A DNA stretch of 64,000 nucleotides from Patescibacteria group bacterium (GTDB lineage: Bacteria > Patescibacteriota > Patescibacteriia > 2-12-FULL-60-25): contig JALNYW010000001.1 of assembly GCA_023229665.1 (NCBI GenBank), positions 62,001 through 126,000 of the forward strand, written 5' to 3'. Shown here one piece after another: positions 57,090-64,000 of this stretch. The position numbers were made by a program, and so were the translations under genes. The notes under the pieces are model-generated. The model saw only the letters and a list, made by a program, of their open reading frames with translations. It had not been told where the DNA came from and made no database searches. Positions within the stretch are counted from its first letter, which is position 1; every line of letters starts with the position of its first letter.

Positions 57090-58907
57090 ATGACTACCAG
57101 CGAAGTCCGCCAGAAATTCCTCGATTTTTTCAGGGAAAAAGGCCATGCCATTATCCCGTCGGCCTCGGTTGTTCCGGAGAACGACCCGACGGTGCTTTTT
57201 ACGACCGCCGGCATGCAGCCCCTGGTCCCGTACCTGATCGGCCAGCCGCATCCGATGGGCAAGCGTTTGGCGGACGCGCAGAAGTGCGTGCGTACCGACG
57301 ACATCGAAGAAGTGGGTGATAACCGCCATCTCACGTTTTTCGAGATGCTCGGCAACTGGTCGCTCGGCGATTATTTCAAGCAAGAATCCATTACGTGGTC
57401 GTTTGAATTCCTGACGGATGAAAAGTGGCTTGGGATTGATCCGGAAAAAATTTATGTGACCGTGTTTGAAGGCGATGAAGATGCCCCGCGCGATGAAGAT
57501 TCGATCGGTATTTGGCAGGCGCTGTACCAGGTGCGCGGCATCAATGCCGAAGTCGGCGACCGCATCCGCGCGTATCCCAAGAAAAAGAATTGGTGGGGTC
57601 CGGCAGGGATTACGGGTCCTTGCGGTCCGGATACGGAAATTTTCTACATGACCGGCAAGCCGCATGATCCGGCCTTTGGTCCTGAGTGCCATCAAAACTG
57701 CGATTGCGGACGTTTTGTCGAGATCTGGAACAACGTGTTCATGCAGTATGACAAACAAGCCGATGGCTCATTCAAGCCTCTTGCGCAACAAAATGTGGAT
57801 ACGGGCATGGGGCTTGAGCGCATTGTGGCCGTGATGCAGAACGTGGAGACTGTTTTCGAAACCGATGCGTTCCAACCGGCCATCGAGAAGATCGGGGAAT
57901 TGTCCGGCAAAACCTATGACGGAAATGAACGCGCATTCCGCATCGTGGCTGACCATGTGCGCGCCGCGACGTTTATCATTGGTGATGCGCGAGGCGTCGT
58001 GCCGTCGAATGTCGGCCAGGGATATATCGTGCGCCGCCTTTTGCGCCGCGCGATCCGCGAAGGTCGCCGTCTCGGCATCAAGGATGCGTTCACGCATCTC
58101 ATCGCCGAGGTGTATGTCGGCAAATACGGCTCGCATTATTCGGAACTTGAGCAGAATCTTCCGAAGATTATTGATGAGATGAAGAAGGAGGAAGAAAAAT
58201 TCGGAAAGACGCTCGAGAAGGGGATGAAAGAATTGGAAAAGATGTTGTCGAAATCTTCCATCTCCGGCGAAGATGCGTTCTTGCTGTTCTCATCTTATGG
58301 TTTCCCGCTCGAATTGACCGAAGAAATCTTGAAAGAAAAAGGCATGCAGGTGGACCGTGAAGTTTTCGCGGCCGAATTCAAGAAGCACCAGGATTTGTCG
58401 CGCACGGCGTCAGCTGGAGTGTTTAAAGGTGGTCTCGCGGATAATTCCGTTGAAACTACGCGCTTGCATACGGCCACGCACTTATTGCATCAGGCTTTGC
58501 GTTCGGTCTTGGGCGATCACGTCATGCAGAAGGGGAGCAATATCACCGCCGAACGTTTGCGCTTCGACTTCTCACATCCGCAAAAGATGACGCCGGAAGA
58601 AATCAAGAAAGTTGAAGATTTGGTAAACGAAGCGATTAAGAAAGATTATCCGGTTCACTGCGAACAGCTTCCGGTTGATGAAGCGAAGAAGCGCGGCGCC
58701 ATCGGCTTGTTTGAGGACAAGTACGCCCAAATGGGGGACAAGATCAACGTCTATTTTGTCGGGAACGAAGACAAGGGATTCTTCAGCAAAGAGATTTGCG
58801 GCGGCCCCCATGTCGAACATACGGGCGAATTGGGCAGCTTTAAGATCCAAAAAGAAGAGGCGGTTTCGGCCGGCGTGCGCCGCATCAAGGCAACTGTGAC
58901 CGGTTAA
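57090..58907 (+). CDS. alaS: Alanyl-tRNA synthetase without the C-Ala domain
   Basis: 605 residues from MTTSEVRQKFLDFFREKGH (an ATG at 57072 is possible). Catalytic core with TTAGMQPLVPYLIG, EEVGDNRHLTFFEMLGNWSLGDYFK and GMGLERIVAVMQ; tRNA-recognition helices; editing domain with HTATHLLHQAL and CGGPHVEHTGELGSFKI, the zinc-binding His/Cys set. It stops right after the editing domain (AGVRRIKATVTG). The ~270-residue C-Ala region of standard AlaRS (~875 residues) is missing. Terminal gene before the infA operon. Confidence 0.95.
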   Translation: MTTSEVRQKFLDFFREKGHAIIPSASVVPENDPTVLFTTAGMQPLVPYLIGQPHPMGKRLADAQKCVRTDDIEEVGDNRHLTFFEMLGNWSLGDYFKQESITWSFEFLTDEKWLGIDPEKIYVTVFEGDEDAPRDEDSIGIWQALYQVRGINAEVGDRIRAYPKKKNWWGPAGITGPCGPDTEIFYMTGKPHDPAFGPECHQNCDCGRFVEIWNNVFMQYDKQADGSFKPLAQQNVDTGMGLERIVAVMQNVETVFETDAFQPAIEKIGELSGKTYDGNERAFRIVADHVRAATFIIGDARGVVPSNVGQGYIVRRLLRRAIREGRRLGIKDAFTHLIAEVYVGKYGSHYSELEQNLPKIIDEMKKEEEKFGKTLEKGMKELEKMLSKSSISGEDAFLLFSSYGFPLELTEEILKEKGMQVDREVFAAEFKKHQDLSRTASAGVFKGGLADNSVETTRLHTATHLLHQALRSVLGDHVMQKGSNITAERLRFDFSHPQKMTPEEIKKVEDLVNEAIKKDYPVHCEQLPVDEAKKRGAIGLFEDKYAQMGDKINVYFVGNEDKGFFSKEICGGPHVEHTGELGSFKIQKEEAVSAGVRRIKATVTG

Positions 58908-58913
58908 GCTGGT

Positions 58914-58942
58914 TTGACCCATTTTTTCCGCTCTGATATCAT
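58914..58942 (+). promoter_or_regulatory. Promoter of the infA-rpsI ribosomal operon
   Basis: TTGACC (58914-58919), 17-base spacer, TATCAT (58937-58942). It leaves a ~38-base leader that includes a nine-codon upstream ORF (ATG at 58969). Confidence 0.7.
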
Positions 58943-58968
58943 CTTTTCTATTAACCCCACCCCATCCA

Positions 58969-58998
58969 TGACCCCCAAGTACACCTATGGCAGCTAAA
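58969..58998 (+). other. Short upstream ORF overlapping the infA start
   Basis: ATG at 58969 encodes MTPKYTYGS and stops at a TAA that overlaps the first codons of infA in another frame. It could couple or tune infA translation; expression is not shown. Confidence 0.3.
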
Positions 58999-59220
58999 TC
59001 CACGTCTCCAAATAAGGACTTTTTACTGTTGAAGGGGACGATCGAGGAGAACCTGCCGGGGGCGACGTTCAAGGTAAAACTCGAGAACGGACAGTCAATT
59101 TTGTGCTATCTTTCGGGAAAAATGCGCATGAACCGCATTCGTTTGACCCCCGGGGATGACGTCCAGGTGGAAATGACCCCCTACGATTTGACAAAGGGAC
59201 GGATTACCTATAGGTTATAG
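58987..59220 (+). CDS. infA: Translation initiation factor IF-1
   Basis: 77 residues, S1/OB fold: LKGTIEENLPGATFKVKLENGQSILCYLSGKMRMNRIRLTPGDDVQVEM and KGRITYRL. Binds the A site during initiation. First gene of the ribosomal operon, followed by rpmJ as in many bacteria. Confidence 0.96.
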   Translation: MAAKSTSPNKDFLLLKGTIEENLPGATFKVKLENGQSILCYLSGKMRMNRIRLTPGDDVQVEMTPYDLTKGRITYRL

Positions 59221-59312
59221 CCCACAAATTAGCCACGAACCCCTGGTTCAAGGCCCGTCGGTGTAGGCCCGCGCCTCTGATATCGACGGTTTCCATTTTT
59301 CCCTAAGATGCT

Positions 59313-59429
59313 ATGAAAGTACGCTCGTCTGTAAAGCCGATGTGTCGTGATTGTCAGACGGTCCGCCGCAAGGGCCGTGTTGTCGTTGTGTGCAAGAAAA
59401 ATCCGAAGCACAAGCAGCGCCAGGGCTAA
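59313..59429 (+). CDS. rpmJ: Ribosomal protein L36 (bL36)
   Basis: 38 residues, MKVRSSVKPMCRDCQTVRRK then VVCKKNPKHKQRQG. The zinc site C-x2-C...C-x4-H is intact, so this is the zinc-binding form. Context GCTATGA, no Shine-Dalgarno. Confidence 0.95.
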   Translation: MKVRSSVKPMCRDCQTVRRKGRVVVVCKKNPKHKQRQG

Positions 59430-59436
59430 TTCATGC

Positions 59437-59463
59437 AACACGAATCACGTAACACGTAACAAC
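59437..59463. repeat. ACGTAACAC-type repeat between rpmJ and rpsM
   Basis: Contains AATCACGTAACACGTAACA. It reaches to one base before the rpsM start codon, so it forms the whole ribosome-binding context of that gene. Confidence 0.6.
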
Positions 59464-59464
59464 T

Positions 59465-59851
59465 ATGGCTCGTATCGCCGGTGTCACTCTCCCGTCCAAC
59501 AAGCGCGTTGAAATCGCGCTGACGTATATTTACGGAATCGGTCCCACGACCGCGAAGAACATCCTCGCCAAGACGGGTGTCAGCGCGGACATTCGCGTAA
59601 AGGATTTGTCCGAAGACCAGGCCTCCAAGCTCCGCGAAATGATCGAGAAGCAGATGAAGGTCGAAGGTGAACTTCGCCGTGAAGTCCTTTCCAACATCAA
59701 GCGCCTGAAGGAAATCGGCGCGTATCGTGGCATCCGCCACATCCGCGGCCTTCCGGTCCGTGGCCAGCGCACGAAGACGAACTCCCGCACCATCCGCGGC
59801 AACGTCCGTAAGACGATGGGCTCTGGTAAGCGTAAACTTGAAAAGACCTAA
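59465..59851 (+). CDS. rpsM: Ribosomal protein S13 (uS13)
   Basis: 128 residues. RIAGVTLPSNKRVEIALTYIYGIGPTTAKNIL, then LRREVLSNIKRLKEIGAYRGIRHIRGLPVRGQRTKTN and a basic tail. Part of the conserved infA-rpmJ-rpsM-rpsK-rpsD-rpoA-rplQ order. Confidence 0.97.
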   Translation: MARIAGVTLPSNKRVEIALTYIYGIGPTTAKNILAKTGVSADIRVKDLSEDQASKLREMIEKQMKVEGELRREVLSNIKRLKEIGAYRGIRHIRGLPVRGQRTKTNSRTIRGNVRKTMGSGKRKLEKT

Positions 59852-59857
59852 TATTAT

Positions 59858-60310
59858 ATGGCTGAAGAACTCAAGCAAAACGCCGTCGCCGAAGCCGGCG
59901 AGAAGAGCGAAAAGAAGGTCGTCAAACCCAAGCCCAAGAAGGGAAAGAAGAAGTCCCGCGCCCAGGTTCCGACGGGCAAGGCGTTCATCCAGGCGACGTA
60001 CAACAACACCATCGTCACCTTGACCGACATGAACGGCAACGTGATCTCCTGGTCCAGCGCCGGCGTCAACGGTTTCAAGGGTCCGAAAAAGGCCACGCCG
60101 TACGCCGCTTCCATGATCGTGAAAGACGCCGTTGAAAAAGCGTCCGACACGGGCCTCAAGGAAGTCAGCGTCTTCATCACGGGCGTTGGTCAGGGTCGCG
60201 AAGGCGCCCTCCGCGCCCTGAACGCGAACGGCCTCAACATCCTTGCCATCAAGGACGTGACGCCGATCCCGCATAACGGGTGCCGCCCGCCGCGCCCGCG
60301 CCGCGTGTAA
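59858..60310 (+). CDS. rpsK: Ribosomal protein S11 (uS11) with Lys-rich N-terminal extension
   Basis: 150 residues. Core: AFIQATYNNTIVTLTDMNGNVISWSSAG, GFKGPKKATPYAAS, GREGALRALNANGL, DVTPIPHNGCRPPRPRRV. The first ~38 residues are an added Glu/Lys-rich stretch (KKVVKPKPKKGKKKSRAQ), longer than in standard S11. Confidence 0.96.
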   Translation: MAEELKQNAVAEAGEKSEKKVVKPKPKKGKKKSRAQVPTGKAFIQATYNNTIVTLTDMNGNVISWSSAGVNGFKGPKKATPYAASMIVKDAVEKASDTGLKEVSVFITGVGQGREGALRALNANGLNILAIKDVTPIPHNGCRPPRPRRV

Positions 60311-60337
60311 CCCATCCCAGGCTGATTTGTCCCCCTT

Positions 60338-60961
60338 ATGAAGAAACTCCAACTCACCGCCAAGAAGTCCCGTCGCGAGGGCGTACCGCTCTCCGATGCC
60401 GCCAAGCATTCCAAGGCTTTGGCGCGCCGCCCGTTCGCCCCTGGCGTACACGGTCCGGATTCGCGCGTCCGTTTGACGGACTACGCGAAGCAGCTTCGCC
60501 AGAAGCAGGTCGCGAAGCGCGTCTATGGCTTGAACGAGCGCCAGTTCTCGAACGTGTTCGCCGAAGTGAGCTCAAAGCGCGGAAACACGGCTGAGATGTT
60601 GGTCCAGACGCTTGAATCGCGCTTGGACAACGTCGTGTACCGTGCCGGCTTTACGAAGACCCGCTCGGCCGCGCGCCAGGCGGTCTCGCACGCCCACATC
60701 GAAGTGAACGGCAAGAAGGTGAACATCCCTTCTTACCGCGTCCGCTCCGGCGATATTGTTTCCGTACGTGAAAGCAAGAAGAGCAAGGGCAACTGGTCCC
60801 AGGCGTCGGATGCGGCCGCTCCGAAAAAGGAGTTGCCGTCCTGGCTCGCCGCGGATACGTCCGGCAAAGCCCTCTCGGTGAAGGTTACGGGTGTCCCCCA
60901 GGGAACCGAGCTCCAACAGGTGTTCGACACGAAGTTGATCGTCGAATTCTACTCTCGTTAA
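60338..60961 (+). CDS. rpsD: Ribosomal protein S4 (uS4)
   Basis: 207 residues. Zinc-free type (no Cys at the N-terminus); RRPFAPGVHGPDSRVRLTDYAKQLRQKQ, ESRLDNVVYRAGFTKTRSAARQAVSHAHIEVNGKKV in the S4 RNA-binding domain, and a C-terminal segment ending LIVEFYSR. Primary binder of 16S rRNA. Confidence 0.96.
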   Translation: MKKLQLTAKKSRREGVPLSDAAKHSKALARRPFAPGVHGPDSRVRLTDYAKQLRQKQVAKRVYGLNERQFSNVFAEVSSKRGNTAEMLVQTLESRLDNVVYRAGFTKTRSAARQAVSHAHIEVNGKKVNIPSYRVRSGDIVSVRESKKSKGNWSQASDAAAPKKELPSWLAADTSGKALSVKVTGVPQGTELQQVFDTKLIVEFYSR

Positions 60962-60991
60962 TCCCTTTCGTACCTTTCCTTTCCCACACAT

Positions 60992-61699
60992 ATGGAACCC
61001 ATCCTTCTCCCGAGCAAAATCAAATTCGCCCGCGGCGAACGCCCCAACGAGGGCGTTCTTACCGTGGAGCCGTGCGCCCAGGGCTACGGCACGACGCTTG
61101 GCAACGCCTTGCGCCGCGTGTTGTTGTCTTCGTTGAATGGCGCCGCCGTCACCGCGGTCAAGATCAAGAATGCGGAACACGAATTCTCAACCTTGCCGAA
61201 CGTGAAGGAAGACGTGCTTGAAATCATCCTCAACTTGAAGAGCCTTCGCTTGAAGCTTTTCTCCGAAGAGCCGATCAAGCTCACTTTGTCCGTGAAGGGC
61301 GAGAAGGAAGTGACGGCCAAGGATTTCGCCAAGGATGCCCAGGTCGAAGTCGTGAACCCGGAACTCCACATCGCGACCCTGACCGACCCGTCGGCCAGCT
61401 TCGAGATGGAAATCACCGTTTCTCCGGGCCGCGGCTACCGCGCCACCGAAGAACGCGGCAAGGACAAGGGAGAGCTTGGCACCATCGCCATCGACTCCTT
61501 GTTCAGCCCGGTGTTGTCCGTTTCCTACAAGGTCGAAGCGACCCGCGTGGGCGACCGTACCGACTACGATAAGCTTGTGTTGCGCATTGAAACCGACGGT
61601 TCGCTCGACCCGCTTGATGCGGTGAACCAGTCCGTCAGCGTGTTGATGGATTACGTCAACGTGCTCAAGGACTTGACCTACAGCGAAGAAACCGCTTAA
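60992..61699 (+). CDS. rpoA: RNA polymerase alpha subunit lacking the C-terminal domain
   Basis: 235 residues; standard alpha is about 310-330. The N-terminal dimerisation domain is complete: LTVEPCAQGYGTTLGNALRRVLLSSLNGAAVTAVKI, then SPVLSVSYKVEATRVGDRTDYDKLVLRIETDGSLDPLDAVNQSVSVLMDYV. It ends at LTYSEETA, with no alpha-CTD. The polymerase therefore cannot use UP elements or activators that dock on alpha-CTD. Confidence 0.95.
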   Translation: MEPILLPSKIKFARGERPNEGVLTVEPCAQGYGTTLGNALRRVLLSSLNGAAVTAVKIKNAEHEFSTLPNVKEDVLEIILNLKSLRLKLFSEEPIKLTLSVKGEKEVTAKDFAKDAQVEVVNPELHIATLTDPSASFEMEITVSPGRGYRATEERGKDKGELGTIAIDSLFSPVLSVSYKVEATRVGDRTDYDKLVLRIETDGSLDPLDAVNQSVSVLMDYVNVLKDLTYSEETA

Positions 61700-61712
61700 A
61701 TCAGCCACGATT

Positions 61713-62066
61713 ATGAAACACCGCCGCGCCGGTAAAACTTTAGACCGATCCAGCACTTCCCGCCGTGCCCTGTGGCGTGGTTTGGCGACCTCGATCATCC
61801 TGTACGAACACTGCAACACGACTCTGGCCAAGGCCAAGGCCGTGCGCCCGTATGTCGAGCGTTTGATTACCAAGGGAAAGGTGAAGAACCTCAACACCCG
61901 CCGCCAGTTGAACGCGTTCCTCATGTCTGAGAACGCCGTGAATAAGATTTTGGAAGAGCTTGGTCCGCGCTATGCCACCCGTCCGGGCGGCTATACCCGC
62001 ATCATTAAGCTCGGCACCCGCAAGGGTGATGGCGCTGAGATCGCCCAGATCCAGCTCGTGAAGTAA
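61713..62066 (+). CDS. rplQ: Ribosomal protein L17 (bL17)
   Basis: 117 residues: MKHRRAGKTLDRSSTSRRAL, LWRGLATSIILYEHCNTTLAKAKAVRPYVERLIT, GGYTRIIKLGTRKGDGAEIAQIQLV. Directly after rpoA as usual. Confidence 0.97.
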   Translation: MKHRRAGKTLDRSSTSRRALWRGLATSIILYEHCNTTLAKAKAVRPYVERLITKGKVKNLNTRRQLNAFLMSENAVNKILEELGPRYATRPGGYTRIIKLGTRKGDGAEIAQIQLVK

Positions 62067-62071
62067 CCCCT

Positions 62072-62455
62072 ATGGCTTGGAAAAACACCCGCGGCATGAC
62101 CGCCATCAAGCGTGAGACGATCACCATCGACGCGACCGACAAGGTCGTCGGTCGTTTGGCGACGCACATCGCGAAGCTCCTCATGGGCAAGGATCAGGCT
62201 GGCTACACGCCGCACATCGACAGCGGCGCCGTCATCAAGATCCTGAACGTGGACAAGATCGTCCTCACCGGTAAGAAGACCGAGCAGAAGGTCCACTTCC
62301 GCACTTCGAACCGCCCGGGCGGCTTGAAGCGCACGGCTGTTTCGAAGTTGATGCAGGAAAATCCGGAGCGCGTTTTGACCCATGCGGTCAAGTACATGTT
62401 GCCGAAGAACCGCACGCAGACGGCCCGCATGAAGCGCTTGATCATCGTGAAATAA
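62072..62455 (+). CDS. rplM: Ribosomal protein L13 (uL13)
   Basis: 127 residues, slightly short. IDATDKVVGRLATHIAKLLMGKD, DSGAVIKILNVDKIVLTGKKTEQKV, and the end with ERVLTHAVKYMLPKNR. Paired with rpsI as in most bacteria. Confidence 0.96.
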   Translation: MAWKNTRGMTAIKRETITIDATDKVVGRLATHIAKLLMGKDQAGYTPHIDSGAVIKILNVDKIVLTGKKTEQKVHFRTSNRPGGLKRTAVSKLMQENPERVLTHAVKYMLPKNRTQTARMKRLIIVK

Positions 62456-62463
62456 TATTTCTT

Positions 62464-62964
62464 ATGGCTACTGAAACGAAGGAAGTGAAGAAGAAGGCCC
62501 CGGCCAAAAAGGCCGCGACCAAGAAGGTCGCCAAGACCGAAGAAGGCGAAGCCGTGACGGAAACGTCGAAGGGCGGCTCGTTCCTCTACGCGATCGGACG
62601 CCGCAAGTCCGCCATCGCCAAGGTGCGTTTGATTAAGAACGGCAAGGGCCTCTACACGGTCAATGGAAAGCCGATGGAGGAATTCTTCACCACCTGGGAA
62701 TCCCGTTCCATGGTGACCTCGCCGATCAAAATCGCCGGTCTCGAAGGCGCCGTGGACATGAGCGCGGAAACGACGGGCGGCGGCCAGATGGGCCAGGCCG
62801 AAGCCGTGCGCCTCGGTATTGCCCGCGCGCTGTGCGAATTGAACCCGACCTACCGCAAGACCTTGAAGAAGCTCGGGTACCTCAAGCGCGACCCGCGCGC
62901 CAAGGAACGTAAGAAGCCGGGTCTCCGCAAAGCCCGCCGCGCTCCGCAGTGGTCCAAGCGTTAA
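62464..62964 (+). CDS. rpsI: Ribosomal protein S9 (uS9) with basic N-terminal extension
   Basis: 166 residues, against ~130 usual. Core from ~40: FLYAIGRRKSAIAKVRLIKNGKG, GGGQMGQAEAVRLGIARALCE and the C-terminal RKARRAPQWSKR whose last Arg reaches the P-site tRNA. The first ~38 residues are Lys/Ala-rich (KKKAPAKKAATKKVAK). Last gene of the operon, ending at a terminator. Confidence 0.96.
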   Translation: MATETKEVKKKAPAKKAATKKVAKTEEGEAVTETSKGGSFLYAIGRRKSAIAKVRLIKNGKGLYTVNGKPMEEFFTTWESRSMVTSPIKIAGLEGAVDMSAETTGGGQMGQAEAVRLGIARALCELNPTYRKTLKKLGYLKRDPRAKERKKPGLRKARRAPQWSKR

Positions 62965-62973
62965 TCGGCAATC

Positions 62974-63004
62974 AAAAACACCCCCGCATTGCGGGGGTGT
63001 TTTG
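62974..63004. terminator. Bidirectional terminator after rpsI and the methyltransferase gene
   Basis: Stem AAAACACCCCCGC / GCGGGGGTGTTTT with a three-base loop ATT, T-runs on both strands. Confidence 0.92.
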
Positions 63005-63011
63005 TTTCTGG

Positions 63012-64000
63012 TTATCCGTTCTTTTTTATGGCGAGCGAAATATACGGAACCAGGGGAATGCGGGTGACGGTATAGAAGGCCTTCAACATCCCTTTGAGCG
63101 CGCGTTTGGCTTTGCCTGCGCGGCCATGGGCATTGCGTGCATAGCCTTCGTACCAGATATCCACCGGCGAATTCGGTCCTTCGGACGTGGGCTTTAAGAG
63201 TTCAGGCTTACCTCCAAATTTCCGAATCTGTCTCAAAACTTCGCGGCTGGTGGAGCCGCGCAGCCCTTTGCGTAAAAGCGTACTCCAATCATCTTTGCGG
63301 AGGTTGCGGCGTGATCCATAACGCGCATACGCTCCCGCCAAGGACTTCGGCAGATAGTTGATAAAGGGGAGTCCGGTCGTATGGGTTTCGATCGGGAACC
63401 AGCGGTGCGGAGTTTCATCAACAAAGAGAACGCCGCCTTTCTTCAATAGTTTCCAAAGCTGCTCGCTTAAACGGCTCCGTTCGGCGGGCAGGAGGTGTTC
63501 ATACACCGCGGGCATGAAAATGAAATCGAATGTTCCAAGATCAGGTGGCAGCTCTTCGCCGGACGGGCTTTGGAAAAAGCTGATGTGGTCATATCCGTAG
63601 TATTCCGCTCGCATCCGCGCGACATCCAGATTCTTTTTCTCAAGTTCAACTCCTACGATTTCCGTGTCAGGCAGATGGCGCGCCAAAATCATGGTTGAAG
63701 CGCCGGATCCGCATCCAAAATCTAATAGACGTTTGCCTCTGAACATCGAAGGCCGGACAAACGAGAAAAGCGTGGTGACAATGTGCTGTTCGATGTAGTA
63801 CGGATCTTCGTCGCGCAGCACTTCATCACACAAATACGACGCGCCTTTTATTTTGACGATGGTTTTGATGAGCGGCAGGGGATAGCGCGTGTTGCAGCCG
63901 GCGGTTCTAATGAATTGTTTTGAGCTCGAAGCTTTCACGGAAATGTTCCGTGTTCCATCTTTTTCTTCCGTAATCGTGATCTTTCCTTCCGGATGCTCAA
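63012..64000 (-). CDS. Class I SAM-dependent methyltransferase, 5' end outside window
   Basis: The frame stays open from the stop at 63012 to the window edge, so the gene starts beyond 64000; a GTG at 63938 is only an internal candidate. About 329 residues are visible. SAM-binding motif I is LLDFGCGSGAS, followed by the acidic EIVGVELEKKNLDVARMRAEY and FDFIFMPAVYEHLLPAERSRL. The C-terminal ~110 residues (RWFPIETHTTGLPFINYLPKSLAGAYA, basic tail) suggest a small-molecule or glycan substrate. Such proteins often sit in surface polysaccharide clusters. Confidence 0.8.
   Translation of the reverse strand, partial: EHPEGKITITEEKDGTRNISVKASSSKQFIRTAGCNTRYPLPLIKTIVKIKGASYLCDEVLRDEDPYYIEQHIVTTLFSFVRPSMFRGKRLLDFGCGSGASTMILARHLPDTEIVGVELEKKNLDVARMRAEYYGYDHISFFQSPSGEELPPDLGTFDFIFMPAVYEHLLPAERSRLSEQLWKLLKKGGVLFVDETPHRWFPIETHTTGLPFINYLPKSLAGAYARYGSRRNLRKDDWSTLLRKGLRGSTSREVLRQIRKFGGKPELLKPTSEGPNSPVDIWYEGYARNAHGRAGKAKRALKGMLKAFYTVTRIPLVPYISLAIKKNG

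Noticed and set aside
1..64000. CRISPR array, insertion sequence, integrase or prophage
   Set aside because: No regularly spaced direct repeats and no transposase, integrase or phage structural protein were seen. The foreign-style genes have no common flanking att-like sequence that I could recognise by eye.

Overview
The window reads as part of a small, streamlined bacterial chromosome of the candidate phyla radiation (Patescibacteria, Parcubacteria-like). This is an inference. It rests on shortened core proteins (RNA polymerase alpha without its C-terminal domain, alanyl-tRNA synthetase without the C-Ala domain, short prolyl-tRNA synthetase), native genes without Shine-Dalgarno sequences, giant Cys-rich secreted proteins, and a type IV secretion-like ATPase paired with a membrane protein. 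No 16S rRNA gene is present to confirm it. No CRISPR array, transposase or recognisable phage gene was found.

Layout. 1-4 kb (minus): start of transketolase, two secreted proteins sharing an N-terminal module, and the pentose-phosphate pair rpiB-rpe. 4-10 kb: ileS, a small membrane protein, tRNA-Arg(CCG), tRNA-Lys(CTT), two zinc-finger genes of foreign style, and proS. 10-16 kb: an AT-rich DUF4238 gene, HU, rny, truB and several orphans. 16-21 kb: infB, a SulP transporter and trxA-trxB. 21.2-21.5 kb: a likely structured non-coding RNA on the minus strand. 21.5-24 kb (minus): hsp20, a small ORF and a VanW protein. 24-35 kb: an operon of a calcium-loop membrane protein and a 3500-residue Cys-rich exoprotein. 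35-42 kb: an accessory stretch with lipoproteins, an M23/MopE-repeat lipoprotein, an orphan acyl carrier protein and an unknown. 42-47.5 kb: nusA-yidC-secD-secF (membrane insertion and export). 47.6-56.5 kb: membrane protein plus ATPase, uppP, L,D-transpeptidase and D,D-carboxypeptidase (cell wall), rlmN, mnmA and a GAF protein. 57-63 kb: alaS and the infA-rpmJ-rpsM-rpsK-rpsD-rpoA-rplQ-rplM-rpsI operon. The window ends in a methyltransferase.

Two translation styles coexist. Native genes have no Shine-Dalgarno sequence. They start in a CTATG-like context, and many appear leaderless, with a -10 hexamer only 6-9 nt before the ATG. Scattered among them are nine genes rich in GAG/CTC/CTG codons. 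Most have a GGAGG-type Shine-Dalgarno, and most have their own TTGACA-like promoter and a tight terminator. Three are lipoproteins, two with Cys-rich sequence of the kind common in Myxococcota. These single-gene cassettes are the most unusual feature of the window, followed by the minus-strand RNA at 21.2-21.5 kb, the SecD with inserted parvulin-like domains, and palindromic repeats carried in frame inside ileS, truB and mnmA.
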